64,000 nt of DNA from Syntrophomonadaceae bacterium (GCA_018333865.1 JAGXSE010000057.1:1-64000), one strand, 5' to 3'. Numbered from the stretch's first letter, positions 36,134 to 45,444 are shown. Notes: generated by a model not told the origin, from the letters alone. A program made the numbers and translations.

Positions 36134-37366
36134 TTAATCAATTTTCTCCAACAGCTTAATCAGTTGTTCCAGATCCGGCTCGATCCGGTAGGGTTCGCCA
36201 GCAGCCTTGATGCCGCTTTGCACATCCTTTAATCCATTGCCGGTAACACAAACCACAACCCGGTCCTGCCCTTTGATCTGTCCCTGTTCAACCATCTTTT
36301 TCAGCCCAGCCAGGGCGGCAGAGCCGGCAGGCTCGGCAAAAACACCACTAGTCCTGCCCAATAGTCTCATCGCAGCCAGAATTTCTGCATCCGTCACATT
36401 GACCATGGTCCCGCCGGAATCCCGCACTGCCCGCAGTGCTTTGTCAGGGTTACGGGGTACGCCCACCGCAATACTGTCGGCCAGGGTGTCTTCGGCCATG
36501 GGCACGAGTTCGCCGCCGGTATGGAAGGCCTGGCTTAAGGGGCAGCACCCTGCAGCCTGCACCCCCAGCATTTTGGGGAGCCTGTCAATCAGGCCCGTCT
36601 GATAAAAATCAAGAAAACCTTTCCAGGCCCCGGCAATGGTACATCCGTCGCCAACCGAAAATACTACCCAGTCGGGCACCTGCCAGTCAAGCTGTTCGCA
36701 AATCTCCATTGTCACAGTCTTTTTCCCTTCCACTAAATAGGGATTGATGGCAGCATTCCGGTTATACCACCCCCATCTGGCAATGGCTTTGGCGGACAAC
36801 TCAAAGGCCTCCTGGTAACTGCCCTGCACGCTGATGACATGAGCACCAAAGATCAACAGCTGGGCAATCTTGCCCTGCGGGGCACGGCCAGGCACGAAAA
36901 TATAGGACTTCATCCCCATGGACGCTGCATTGCCCGCCAAAGAAGAAGCGGCATTCCCAGTAGAGGAACAGGCGATGGTGTTCTGGCCGGCCTCAACAGC
37001 TTTCAGCAAAGCGATTGCTGTGGCGCGGTCTTTCAAAGATGCAGTGGGATTTTGGCCGTCGTCCTTAATAAAAATTTCCTCTAAACCCAAAGATGCCGCT
37101 AGAAATTGGGGCCGGTAAAGTGGGGTCCAGCCAATCCTGAGGGGAGGACGCAAACTGCCGGGCAAAACCGGCAAATAAGGGAGATAGCGCCACATGGTAT
37201 AATCATTGGACTGCTTGAAATACTCCCTGTTCACCTGTTTCGATATATAGCCGTAGTCATACTTTACCTCCAGGATACCCGAACAAACCTGACAGGTACA
37301 GGCATTGGGCAGGGGCAAATGCTGATGTCCGCACCGGACACATTCCAAATACTTAACATGATGCAA
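36134..37366 (-). CDS. Threonine-synthase-like PLP enzyme
   Basis: The 410-residue fold type II PLP enzyme has an N-terminal zinc-ribbon-like segment (YLECVRCGH at 7 and CTCQVCSG at 23). The PLP lysine is in GQNPTASLKDRATAIAL (about 105) and the phosphate loop in SSTGNAASSLAG (about 135). The family is threonine synthase, but no homoserine or threonine gene is nearby. It sits between the dihydropyrimidinase gene and ygeW/ygeY, where E. coli-type clusters hold ygeX (diaminopropionate ammonia-lyase). A beta-elimination role is therefore an inference from position only. The start is TTG with GAAGGTGA upstream. Confidence 0.88.
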   Translation of the reverse strand: MHHVKYLECVRCGHQHLPLPNACTCQVCSGILEVKYDYGYISKQVNREYFKQSNDYTMWRYLPYLPVLPGSLRPPLRIGWTPLYRPQFLAASLGLEEIFIKDDGQNPTASLKDRATAIALLKAVEAGQNTIACSSTGNAASSLAGNAASMGMKSYIFVPGRAPQGKIAQLLIFGAHVISVQGSYQEAFELSAKAIARWGWYNRNAAINPYLVEGKKTVTMEICEQLDWQVPDWVVFSVGDGCTIAGAWKGFLDFYQTGLIDRLPKMLGVQAAGCCPLSQAFHTGGELVPMAEDTLADSIAVGVPRNPDKALRAVRDSGGTMVNVTDAEILAAMRLLGRTSGVFAEPAGSAALAGLKKMVEQGQIKGQDRVVVCVTGNGLKDVQSGIKAAGEPYRIEPDLEQLIKLLEKID

Positions 37367-37392
37367 TTATTTCACCTTCTTGCTGTGATAAT

Positions 37393-37442
37393 ACGGGGAC
37401 GGTTCTCTTGCTTCCTTGGGGAAGCAAGAGAACCGTCCCCGT
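37393..37442. repeat. Perfect 23-bp inverted repeat hairpin, copy A
   Basis: The arm ACGGGGACGGTTCTCTTGC plus TTCC pairs perfectly with its complement across a TTGG loop. It lies between the PLP enzyme gene and the XRE-cupin gene. A diverged copy is on the other side of the XRE-cupin gene. There is no T-run. Confidence 0.85.
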
Positions 37443-37450
37443 GCTTCCAC

Positions 37451-37987
37451 CTAAAAGACAGCAGGAGTAATTGTAGAGATAAAAACTAACTCCTCTTCAC
37501 CTACGGATTTTAGCTTATGGGGAATCGAACCAAAGTAGTAAATGGAATCTCCCTCGTCCAAAACATAAAATTCATCGCCCAGCTGCACTTCTAATTTGCC
37601 TTGCAGAACAACAATACATTCCTCCCCTTGGTGGGAAAGGGGTGGATCACAACTTACCGCCCCTTTAGTAAGCCTTCCCATCCAAACCTCCATCGAGCGA
37701 TTGAGGTCAGGAACCAAGAGTTCATAAACCAAATGCGATTGGGGCATTTTTAAGGCCTTCCGCTCATTTTTTCGCACCACCGGGCTGGGCTTGCCATTTT
37801 CCATCAGAAAATAAAAAATGGGCACCCCCAGAGCATCGGCAATTTTCCGCAATGAGGTAATGGAGGGCTCTGCCAGGTCTCGTTCCACCTGGCTTAAAAA
37901 GCTGGGGGTCAGCTCGGTTATCTCGGCGAGTTCCCGCAGGCTTAACCCCTTTTCCGCCCTGATTCTTCTGATAGTTTCCCCAAGCAT
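37451..37987 (-). CDS. XRE-family regulator with cupin sensor domain
   Basis: The 178-residue regulator has an N-terminal helix-turn-helix of XRE type (IRAEKGLSLRELAEITELTPSFLSQVERDLAEPSITSLRKIADAL, about 9-50) and a C-terminal cupin barrel (about 105-175, HQGEECIVVLQGKLEVQLGDEFYVLDEGDSIYYFGSIPHKLKS). Relatives such as PuuR and YdcN-like proteins control amino acid or amine catabolism. It is encoded within the island in the same direction, so a local role is likely. Hairpin repeats flank it on both sides. Confidence 0.9.
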   Translation of the reverse strand: MLGETIRRIRAEKGLSLRELAEITELTPSFLSQVERDLAEPSITSLRKIADALGVPIFYFLMENGKPSPVVRKNERKALKMPQSHLVYELLVPDLNRSMEVWMGRLTKGAVSCDPPLSHQGEECIVVLQGKLEVQLGDEFYVLDEGDSIYYFGSIPHKLKSVGEEELVFISTITPAVF

Positions 37988-38068
37988 TTTGGTTCCTCCC
38001 TTTTCCTGCCTGTTGCTTGCAACTATACTACATTTTTAACCATCTGAAAAGGCCTTCGATGGGGAGGT

Positions 38069-38116
38069 ACGGGGACGGCTCTTGCTTCCAGATGGAAGCA
38101 AGAGAACCGTCCCCAT
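38069..38116. repeat. GGGGACGG inverted repeat hairpin, copy B
   Basis: ACGGGGACGGCTCTTGC plus TTCC, loop AGAT and the complementary arm with a two-base bulge. It is the same family as 37393-37442 and ends four bases before the ygeW stop codon. Confidence 0.8.
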
Positions 38117-38120
38117 GCTT

Positions 38121-39110
38121 CTAGGGGCGTCCGCCCATGATCAGGGCCATTAGGGCTTTCTGGACATGCAGCCTGTTTTCCGCCTCGTCGTAGACCACCG
38201 ATTGCGGGCCGTCGATAACTTCGTCGGTAACTTCCCGGCCCCGGTCTGCCGGCAGGGGATGCATGTAAATCCCATGCGGCTTGGTCAGGGACATCATTTT
38301 GCTGTCGCAGCACCAGGAAGGATATTTGGAGATCAAGTCCAGCCCTTCCTGCTTGTTCTGGGTATAAACCAAGGGGCCCCAGCTCTTCGGAATGACGATA
38401 TCGGCATCTTCGAAAGCCGCTTCCATTTCATGGACGATTTCGAATTTGGCTCCGGCTTCTGCTGCATTCTTTCTGGCCTGCTCCTCAATTTCCGGCATCA
38501 GCTTGAATTCCGGCGGGTAGGCCAGGGTCACATCGATGCCAAAGCGGGGCATCATCAAGATCAGGCTCTGGGGTACGGACAGGGGACGAACGTAATTGGG
38601 AGCATGGGTCCAGGAGACGCCCATTTTCAATCCACGGGTATTTTTGCCAAATCGCTCTCTAATGGTCAACATGTCTGCCAGGATCTGGCATGGATGATAG
38701 ATGTCGCACTGCATATTGATGACAGGCACCTTGGCATGTTGGGCAACCTCTCTTAAATACTGGCTCCCTTGCCTGTAGGCGCAATGGCGGACGGCAATGG
38801 CGTGGCCAAACCTGCTCAAGACATTGGCCGTATCCTTGGCGTTTTCGCCATGGGATATTTGCAGCTTGTCGGGGGTAAGATCGTGAGCATGGCCGCCTAA
38901 CTGGGTCATCCCGGCCTCGAAGGAATTGCGGGTCCGGGTGGAATTGTCAAAAAAGATCATGAACAGGGTCTTGTCCTGTAAAAGGCGATGGGGAATCCCC
39001 AGGGCAAACTGTTTTTTCAGGTCTGCCGCCACTTCAAACAACAGATCAAGTTCCTCCAGAGTCCATTCCTGTTCGGTGATGAAATCCTTTCCTCTTAACA
39101 TACTGTGCAT
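38121..39110 (-). CDS. ygeW: Knotted carbamoyltransferase YgeW
   Basis: This aspartate/ornithine carbamoyltransferase-fold protein of the YgeW family has 329 residues. The carbamoyl-phosphate loop is FFDNSTRTRNSFEAGMTQLGG (about 50). HCAYRQGSQ, INMQCDIYHPCQILADMLTI and the C-terminal MHPLPADRGREVTDEV are present. The true substrate of the family is not settled; in the urate-type clusters it is thought to release carbamoyl phosphate for carbamate kinase. The ATG at 39110 has AAGGAG upstream. It follows ygeY by 28 bp. Confidence 0.94.
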   Translation of the reverse strand: MHSMLRGKDFITEQEWTLEELDLLFEVAADLKKQFALGIPHRLLQDKTLFMIFFDNSTRTRNSFEAGMTQLGGHAHDLTPDKLQISHGENAKDTANVLSRFGHAIAVRHCAYRQGSQYLREVAQHAKVPVINMQCDIYHPCQILADMLTIRERFGKNTRGLKMGVSWTHAPNYVRPLSVPQSLILMMPRFGIDVTLAYPPEFKLMPEIEEQARKNAAEAGAKFEIVHEMEAAFEDADIVIPKSWGPLVYTQNKQEGLDLISKYPSWCCDSKMMSLTKPHGIYMHPLPADRGREVTDEVIDGPQSVVYDEAENRLHVQKALMALIMGGRP

Positions 39111-39138
39111 TTTTCTTATCTCCTTCCGCTTAGTTGAT

Positions 39139-40347
39139 TTATAGTTTTGCTGCCAAAACCGTAGGGAACAAGGCATAAAACATGGTCGCCTTGATCAGGT
39201 GATCTACTGAAACCTGATCGTTTACGGTGTGGGCCCATTTCTCTTCACTGGGGCCAAAGCCAATGGTGGGAATACCCAGTTTACCCATTAACGAACTCGC
39301 GTCGGTCCCAAAGGTCCATTTGTCAATCCGGGGTTTTTGCCCAAATAATTGTTCTACTGTAGCGGCACCGCTTTGCACCAAAAGATGATCCTCGGGAAGG
39401 ACCCAGGTGGGGAAATACTTTTCCGTGGATTTGGCATAACCGGTCCAGCTTTGATCCTCGTAGCAAAGCATCTCAATCTGGGCATGCTCCGCTCCGGGGA
39501 GGGCTTTGATTTCGTTAAAACAACTCTCCAGATTTTCTCCGACCGTGGTGCGGCGGTCAATGTAAATAGTGCACTCATCGGGGATGGCGTTTAAGGAACC
39601 GGTTTTGCACTCGATCATGGTCACGGCGATGCTGCCTTTGCCCAGAAACGGATCTTCCTTCAGCCGGGACGGCAGGTTTTCAATCCCTTTGATAATGGGC
39701 TGCATCTTGTAGATCGCATTTTCTCCCCGTTCCGGGGCGCTGGCGTGGCAAGAGATGCCCTTTGTGACAACCTTAAACTCGATCCGGCCCCGGTGACCAC
39801 GGTATATGGCCAGGTTGGTGCACTCGCCCAGGACCACGTAGTCAGGAACCACTCCTTCTTTTTCAATCATTTCCTTTACGGCCCAGCCATCGCAGGACTC
39901 TTCTTCCACCACCCCCACCACATACAGGGTTACATCCCCGGTCAAGCCCAGGTCCTTGATAATCCTTGCTCCATAAACCATGGTCACAATCGCGGCCTTA
40001 TTATCGGAAGCCCCGCGGCCATAGACAATGCCATCCTCCAGTTTACCTTGAAAGGGATCAAAAGCCCAGGCCTTAGGATCGCCAATGCCGACGGTGTCAA
40101 TATGGGAGTCGTAAAGAATTTTCACCGGCCCGTTGCCTACCCGGCCGATTACGTTGCCGATAGCATCGATGCGCACCTCGTCAAAACCGTTCTGCCGCAT
40201 TTCCTCCGCAATGCGCTCGACAACAGCTTGTTCCTGACAGCTAACACTTGGAATGGCAATAACGTCCCGCATAAATTTGACAATTTCTTTTTCATACACC
40301 TTGGCCCTGTCCTTAATCTGGCCAATCAATTCTTGCTCCACACTCAT
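39139..40347 (-). CDS. ygeY: YgeY-family M20 metallohydrolase
   Basis: This is a dinuclear-zinc amidohydrolase/peptidase of the ArgE/DapE M20 family, the YgeY type found with selenium-dependent molybdenum hydroxylases. The 402-residue protein has metal motifs LYDSHIDTVGIGD (about 80), GRGASDNKAAIVTMVYG (about 115) and VVEEESCDGWAV (about 150). TDASSLMGKLGIPTIGFGPSEEKWAHTVNDQVS lies near the C terminus. The M20 fold fits hydrolysis of an open-chain ureido compound. It is followed closely by ygeW. Confidence 0.93.
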   Translation of the reverse strand: MSVEQELIGQIKDRAKVYEKEIVKFMRDVIAIPSVSCQEQAVVERIAEEMRQNGFDEVRIDAIGNVIGRVGNGPVKILYDSHIDTVGIGDPKAWAFDPFQGKLEDGIVYGRGASDNKAAIVTMVYGARIIKDLGLTGDVTLYVVGVVEEESCDGWAVKEMIEKEGVVPDYVVLGECTNLAIYRGHRGRIEFKVVTKGISCHASAPERGENAIYKMQPIIKGIENLPSRLKEDPFLGKGSIAVTMIECKTGSLNAIPDECTIYIDRRTTVGENLESCFNEIKALPGAEHAQIEMLCYEDQSWTGYAKSTEKYFPTWVLPEDHLLVQSGAATVEQLFGQKPRIDKWTFGTDASSLMGKLGIPTIGFGPSEEKWAHTVNDQVSVDHLIKATMFYALFPTVLAAKL

Positions 40348-40559
40348 CCTCCTTGTCGTTTAATTATCTTACTGATTTGCCAAATAGGTATAGATGTCTG
40401 ACAAGTAACTTTTGAATTTATTCTCTATATAAGCCCCCCCTCAAAGGACGCCTCAATAGAAATCCTGCTGATGTCATGACATCCTGTCTCAGTTACTGTT
40501 CCCAAATTAGGCATCAGGCGACGTGGGGGCCAGCCGCCTGACACCCGGCTTCCCTCCAC

Positions 40560-41492
40560 TCATCTTTCCTCACGGTCAAAGGATAACCCCAGGGCTGCCG
40601 GAGCTCCTAATTTTTTTGTCCGGCCCCGGTATGTGACCACAATGAGAACGATAATGGTGAAAATATACGGCATCATTTGCAGAAAGAAAGGCGAAATAGG
40701 TATCTCCAGTATTTGGATACGGAAACCCATCGCGGTAATGCCACCGAACAGATAAGCGCCGGCCATAGCCCGCAGCGGATTCCAGACAGCGAAGATAACC
40801 AGGGCGATTGCAATCCAGCCCCGTCCGGCAGTCATCCCGTCCAACCATACGGGAGCCAGAGCCAGGGTCAGATAGGCCCCGCCAAGTCCCGCCAGCATTC
40901 CCCCGAAAATTACGCATAGATAACGGACCAGGTTCACATTAATCCCTACCGCGTCTGCCGTGGCAGGGTCCTCTCCCACTGCCTGCACATTTAAGCCGGC
41001 TCTTGTCCAGTACAAAAAAACCCAAATCAGGGGAATCAGCACATATGTCATGTATACCAGCGGATCGTGCCGGAAAAACACTTCGCCTACAAAAGGTATT
41101 TGCGATAAAAAAGGGATCGAGTAATCCTGGAAAGTAGCGGGAAGCGGCACACCGATCAGCCGTTTTCCAATAAGCGAACTAAGCCCGGTACCGAAGATAG
41201 TAAGTGCAAGGCCCGCTACTACCTGGTTTGCCCGCAAGGTAATCGATAAGAAAGCATGGATCAAAGCTAAGAAACCACCGGCAAACATTGCCGCACCAGC
41301 TCCCAGCCAGGGGTTGGCGGTCAGAACAGTAACCAGAAAACCGGTGACCGCACCCATTAACATCATGCCCTCTACTCCCAAATTAAGCACTCCGGAGCGC
41401 TCTGTGATCAGCTCTCCGATAGCTGCATAAAGGATAGGTGTTCCCGCAGTAATTGCCGCTATGAGAATTGCAAGGAAAAAAGCATATTCCAT
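40560..41492 (-). CDS. Nucleoside ABC transporter permease (NupQ/YufQ type)
   Basis: The 310-residue inner-membrane permease has about nine hydrophobic segments. It keeps the BMP/nucleoside transporter N terminus AGTPILYAAIGELITERSGVLNLGVEGMMLMGA. QAVGEDPATADAVGINV is the coupling-type loop facing the ATPase. It is the last gene of the importer cassette. The 212 bp after it hold a TCAGGCG...CGCCTGA hairpin (about 40505-40545). Confidence 0.93.
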   Translation of the reverse strand: MEYAFFLAILIAAITAGTPILYAAIGELITERSGVLNLGVEGMMLMGAVTGFLVTVLTANPWLGAGAAMFAGGFLALIHAFLSITLRANQVVAGLALTIFGTGLSSLIGKRLIGVPLPATFQDYSIPFLSQIPFVGEVFFRHDPLVYMTYVLIPLIWVFLYWTRAGLNVQAVGEDPATADAVGINVNLVRYLCVIFGGMLAGLGGAYLTLALAPVWLDGMTAGRGWIAIALVIFAVWNPLRAMAGAYLFGGITAMGFRIQILEIPISPFFLQMMPYIFTIIVLIVVTYRGRTKKLGAPAALGLSFDREER

Positions 41493-41493
41493 G

Positions 41494-42585
41494 CTATCCC
41501 ACCCTCTTCCTTTGGATTGTTAGCCGGTAACGAGCAAAGGTATCGCTGCCCAGTAAAAAGAAGAGAATTGCTCCCTGCAGCATGGAAACTACGGCCAGAG
41601 GTAAACCTACAATTTGCATACTGAAACCGCCGACCAGAAGACCGCTCAATAAGAAGGAGACGATCACAACCCAGCCGGGATGCATCCGCGCCAGCGAAGC
41701 CACGATAATGGCGGTATAACCATAGCCGGGAGAAAAGCCTTGCTGTAACCGGCCATGGATCGCAGATATTTCGATCATGCCGGCAATACCGGCCAACCCG
41801 CCGCTGACCAGCATCACCAGGATAATATTGCGCTTGATGTCCATGCCCGCATAACGGGCCGCTCCCGGGCTTTCCCCGATCACCCTGATTTCATAGCCCC
41901 ACCGGGAATAGTATATAACAAAGTATAACACCAGGGCCGCAATCAGCCCGATGATCAGTCCCAGGTGAATGCGCGTATCGCCCAGGGTTGGCAAGCGCGC
42001 CGCCGCGCTGAAGGCTTCAGTAATCGGAAATCCTAACGCGCCAGGGTCACGCCAGGGACCAAAAACCAGATAATCCACCCAGTAGATGGCAACATAATTC
42101 AGCAACAGTGTCACAATGATTTCGTTTACTCCCAGGTATGCCCGCGGCACAGCGGCCAGCAAAGCCCATAAAGAGCCTGCCAGCATACCGGCGACAAACA
42201 TCGCCGGCAATACAATATACACCGGAGCCTGGGGCATAGCCAAGGCAACGCCGCTAGCCGCGAAAGCCCCCATATAAAGCTGCCCTTCAGCGCCAATGTT
42301 CCACAAGAGCATTCGAAAAGCTAACGCCACCCCAAGGCCGGCCAGCATCAAAGGGATAGCTTTAACTGCTGTTTCCATCAAGCCAAATGGGGACATATAC
42401 GCATTGGCAAACATGGTGTGGTAAACGGACAGAGGATTGAAGCCCATACTCAGGATCACGATCCCACCGGCCAAAAGCGCCAAAATGATCGAGACCACCG
42501 GAATAGCTACATTAATATGCGGAGAAGGTTCTAACCGCTTCTCCCATCTGATGACCCAACCTGATAACAAGCCTTGTTTTTGCAT
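41494..42585 (-). CDS. Nucleoside ABC transporter permease (NupP/YufP type)
   Basis: The 363-residue permease has an N-terminal cytosolic stretch, eight or nine membrane helices and the FRMLLWNIGAEGQLYMGAFAASG motif. The coupling loop is RVIGESPGAARYAGMDIKRN. The start overlaps the ATPase stop as TGATG, and the second permease follows by one base. Confidence 0.94.
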   Translation of the reverse strand: MQKQGLLSGWVIRWEKRLEPSPHINVAIPVVSIILALLAGGIVILSMGFNPLSVYHTMFANAYMSPFGLMETAVKAIPLMLAGLGVALAFRMLLWNIGAEGQLYMGAFAASGVALAMPQAPVYIVLPAMFVAGMLAGSLWALLAAVPRAYLGVNEIIVTLLLNYVAIYWVDYLVFGPWRDPGALGFPITEAFSAAARLPTLGDTRIHLGLIIGLIAALVLYFVIYYSRWGYEIRVIGESPGAARYAGMDIKRNIILVMLVSGGLAGIAGMIEISAIHGRLQQGFSPGYGYTAIIVASLARMHPGWVVIVSFLLSGLLVGGFSMQIVGLPLAVVSMLQGAILFFLLGSDTFARYRLTIQRKRVG

Positions 42586-44111
42586 CAGCTTGCCGACACC
42601 TCTTTTCCTGCCCCTGCCATCAAAAGACCCACTTCTTCCGGTGCCGTATTTTCCGCTGCCAGGATACCCATAATCTGACCTTCGTAAATCACCGCTATCC
42701 TGTCTGCCAGCTTAAAGATCTCTTCCAGATCCTCCGACACCAACAAAATACTGGTACCCTGATTCCGCTGTTCCACCAGCATCTGGTGGATGGCCTCAGT
42801 AGCTGCCACATCTAACCCACGGGCCGGGTAGACGGCAATAATCAGACTTGGACAAGCGGAGATCTCCCGCGCCAGCACGAGCCGCTGCAAATTGCCTCCT
42901 GACATCAGCCTGACCGGACAGTCCAGAGTCGCAGTTTTGACCCCAAAAGCCGTGACCAGCTCTTGCGCTCTTTGCCGGATTGCCTTGTGATCCAAAAACC
43001 ATCCCGGGCAGACTGACCGGTCGCGGTAGGATTTGAGAATTACATTCTCCATTACCGCCATGTTGGGAATAAGCCCCATGCCCTTCCGGTCTTCCGGAAT
43101 ATAACCTACTCCCGCTTCAATTATTTCTCTTGTTCTGCATCTTGTTACATCGTTATCGCTCAAGAATATTTTGCCTGCAGTCACCGGCCTTAAGCCGGTG
43201 ATCACCTCAGCCAGCTCCCGCTGGCCGTTTCCGGCCACCCCGGCAAAAGCCAGGATTTCTCCTTTTTGAATGGAAAAAGATACTTTTCGCAAAGCCGGCA
43301 ATCCCTTGTCGTTTAAGGCTGATACAGCCTCAAGCCGGAGAACAACCTGTTGGGATATAACAGCAGGCTTATTGATTTCAGCAAGAAGCTCTTTGCCTAC
43401 CATTAACTGGGCAAGTTCCTTAATGCTGGTTTGCCCCTTCTCGCGCACAGCCACCGAGCGGCCGCCGCGCAACACTGTAATGCGGTCGGCATAAGCCATC
43501 ACTTCATGCAGCTTATGGGTGATAAAAATAACAGTCTTGCCACTATTAGCCAATTGCCGCAAATTTTTAAAGAGCTCCCTGACTTCCTGGGGTGTCAAAA
43601 CTGCAGTGGGTTCATCAAGAATCAAAATCTGGGCTCCCCGATAAAGCATCTTCATGATCTCAACCCGTTGTTGCTCCCCAACAGACAGCTGCCATATCTT
43701 AGCCTTTGGATCCAGCAGCATGCCATAAGTTTTTGATAAAGCAGCGATTTTTTGCTCGACAACCTGCGGCTGCCACCAAAATCCTTCTGTCTTGATCCCT
43801 AAAGTAATATTCTCGGTTACGGTAAGTGAAGACACCAGGCGAAAATGCTGGTGCACCATACCCACGCCGGCCTCCGCGGCATCCCGGGGCGTGCGCAGGC
43901 TGACCGGCTTGCCGTCAATTAATATTTCTCCCTCATCTGGCCAGTATAAACCAGTCAGGATATTCATTAAGGTGCTTTTGCCGGCGCCGTTTTCACCTAG
44001 CAAAGCGTGAATTTCGCCTCGCCGGGCCTGAAATTCGACTTGATCATTGGCCAGCACCCCAGGGAATCTTTTGGTAATTTTACGCATCAACAGTGATGTC
44101 TCAGATCCCAT
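42585..44111 (-). CDS. Nucleoside ABC transporter ATP-binding protein (NupO/YufO type)
   Basis: The 508-residue protein has two tandem ABC domains. The first has Walker A GENGAGKSTLMN, signature LSVGEQQRVEIMK and Walker B ILILDEPTAVLTPQE. The second has a degenerate Walker A (AGVAGNGQRELAEV) and signature LMSGGNLQRLVLARE. This is typical of ribose/nucleoside-type importers with one catalytic site weakened. Confidence 0.95.
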   Translation of the reverse strand: MGSETSLLMRKITKRFPGVLANDQVEFQARRGEIHALLGENGAGKSTLMNILTGLYWPDEGEILIDGKPVSLRTPRDAAEAGVGMVHQHFRLVSSLTVTENITLGIKTEGFWWQPQVVEQKIAALSKTYGMLLDPKAKIWQLSVGEQQRVEIMKMLYRGAQILILDEPTAVLTPQEVRELFKNLRQLANSGKTVIFITHKLHEVMAYADRITVLRGGRSVAVREKGQTSIKELAQLMVGKELLAEINKPAVISQQVVLRLEAVSALNDKGLPALRKVSFSIQKGEILAFAGVAGNGQRELAEVITGLRPVTAGKIFLSDNDVTRCRTREIIEAGVGYIPEDRKGMGLIPNMAVMENVILKSYRDRSVCPGWFLDHKAIRQRAQELVTAFGVKTATLDCPVRLMSGGNLQRLVLAREISACPSLIIAVYPARGLDVAATEAIHQMLVEQRNQGTSILLVSEDLEEIFKLADRIAVIYEGQIMGILAAENTAPEEVGLLMAGAGKEVSAS

Positions 44112-44200
44112 CCAACTGCCCCCTTGTCTATTGGGAGGGAGCAGCCGCTCCCCCCCAACACACTCCTGTCTCCTGCTTCCTGTCTCCTGCCTCCTGCTTC

Positions 44201-44302
44201 CTGCAGTGGCAGTCGCAAACTATTATCTGGCAGGCAATTTTCCCTCCTGCCTCATGCCTCCTGCTTCCTGCAGTGGCAGTCGCAAGCTATTATCTGGTAG
44301 GC
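44201..44302. repeat. Tandem duplication covering the 3' end of bmpA copy 1
   Basis: TGCAGTGGCAGTCGCAA(A/G)CTATTATCTGG(C/T)AGGCA occurs at 44201-44234 and 44268-44301, a spacing of 67 bp. The second copy holds the last codons and stop of the BMP gene. The first is the duplicate behind it. Purine-rich AGGAGRCAGGA runs on the coding strand fill 44160-44270. Confidence 0.75.
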
Positions 44303-45444
44303 AGTGAACCGACTACACCTTCGATCAGCCAGTTCATTCCCAGCAACTCCTCCTCGGTCATTCTTGTACCGGCCGGAACCCTGACAGCACCTGTCTGGTC
44401 TTTGATGGGTCCAGTAAAGGGGAAGAGTTTGCCATCAATTATTTCCTGCCTTTTTGCCAAGACTTTTTCTTGGACGTCTTTAGGCACCAGGGCATCGTTA
44501 AATGGTCCTAGGTCAACGATGTCCGGCATTGCCCACCGATGCCGGGTGCTCTCCCACTTGCCGTCCCGAATTGACTGCAGGATCTCCACATAAAAGGGAC
44601 CCCAGTTCCACACCGGACCTGTCAAAGTGGCTTTTGGTGCCATATGTCTCATGTCTGAGTTGTTACCAGTGCCAAAAGCGCCTCTCTCCTGAGCTGCCTG
44701 CTGAGCAGACGGCGAATCCTGATGCTGTCCGATCACATCAGCGCCTGCATCTAACAAGGTAATCGCAGCTTCTCTCTCCTTGGCGGGATCAAACCAGGTA
44801 TTTGTCCAGACCACCTGCACAGTAGCCTTGGGATTAACTGCGCGCGCCCCCAGGGTAAAGGCGTTGAGACCAAGGATAACCTCAGGAATCGGATGTGCTG
44901 CTACATAGCCCAGGCGGTTAGTCTTTGTCTTCAGGCCGGCAACCATGCCCGAAAGGTACCTGGCATCCTCGACTCTGCCAAAATAGGCTGACATATTAGG
45001 AGCGGTTTTAAACCCGGTAGCATGCATGAATTTAACATTAGGATACTGAGCAGCGAGATTCACCATAAAGTCCATGTAGCCGAAGCTGGTGCCAAATATA
45101 ACTGTTGCACCTTTCTGGATCATTTCCCGTACTACCCGCTCAAAATCTGCCCCCGGCGGTACACTCTCAACATACATTGTCTCCACCCAAGGCAATTTGC
45201 TTTCAACATATTTACGGCCTTGGTTTTGGGCAAAAGTCCAACCGGCATCGCCGATCGAGCCGACGTAAACAAAACCAACCTTCATATCTGCGGGTGCGGG
45301 TGCGGGTGCCGGCGCAGGAGCCGGCGGCGGGGTTGGGGTTGCTGCAGGTTGCGCCCCGCAGCCAACGGTTGTGCCCACGAGCGCCAGAATCAAAAGCATT
45401 ACTAAGGCCACTAGCTTTCCCTTGACTGTTTTTGACTTGACCAT
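44290..45444 (-). CDS. BMP-family nucleoside-binding lipoprotein, copy 1
   Basis: This substrate-binding protein has 384 residues. A signal peptide with lipobox-like TTVGC (Cys near 29) is followed by a Pro/Ala-rich tether (PPPAPAPAPAPA) and the Bmp domain (DMKVGFVYVGSIGDAGWTFAQNQGRKYVE onward). GADVIGQHQDSPSAQQAAQERGAFG and the C-terminal GMNWLIEGVVGSLPTR are family features. It is the first gene of the importer cassette with the ATPase and permeases. Ligands of close relatives are purine nucleosides. Confidence 0.93.
   Translation of the reverse strand: MVKSKTVKGKLVALVMLLILALVGTTVGCGAQPAATPTPPPAPAPAPAPAPADMKVGFVYVGSIGDAGWTFAQNQGRKYVESKLPWVETMYVESVPPGADFERVVREMIQKGATVIFGTSFGYMDFMVNLAAQYPNVKFMHATGFKTAPNMSAYFGRVEDARYLSGMVAGLKTKTNRLGYVAAHPIPEVILGLNAFTLGARAVNPKATVQVVWTNTWFDPAKEREAAITLLDAGADVIGQHQDSPSAQQAAQERGAFGTGNNSDMRHMAPKATLTGPVWNWGPFYVEILQSIRDGKWESTRHRWAMPDIVDLGPFNDALVPKDVQEKVLAKRQEIIDGKLFPFTGPIKDQTGAVRVPAGTRMTEEELLGMNWLIEGVVGSLPTR

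Noticed and set aside
37393-38116. Reading the GGGGACGG hairpins as a CRISPR array
   Set aside because: There are only two dissimilar copies 676 bp apart with a gene between; no regular spacers and no cas genes.
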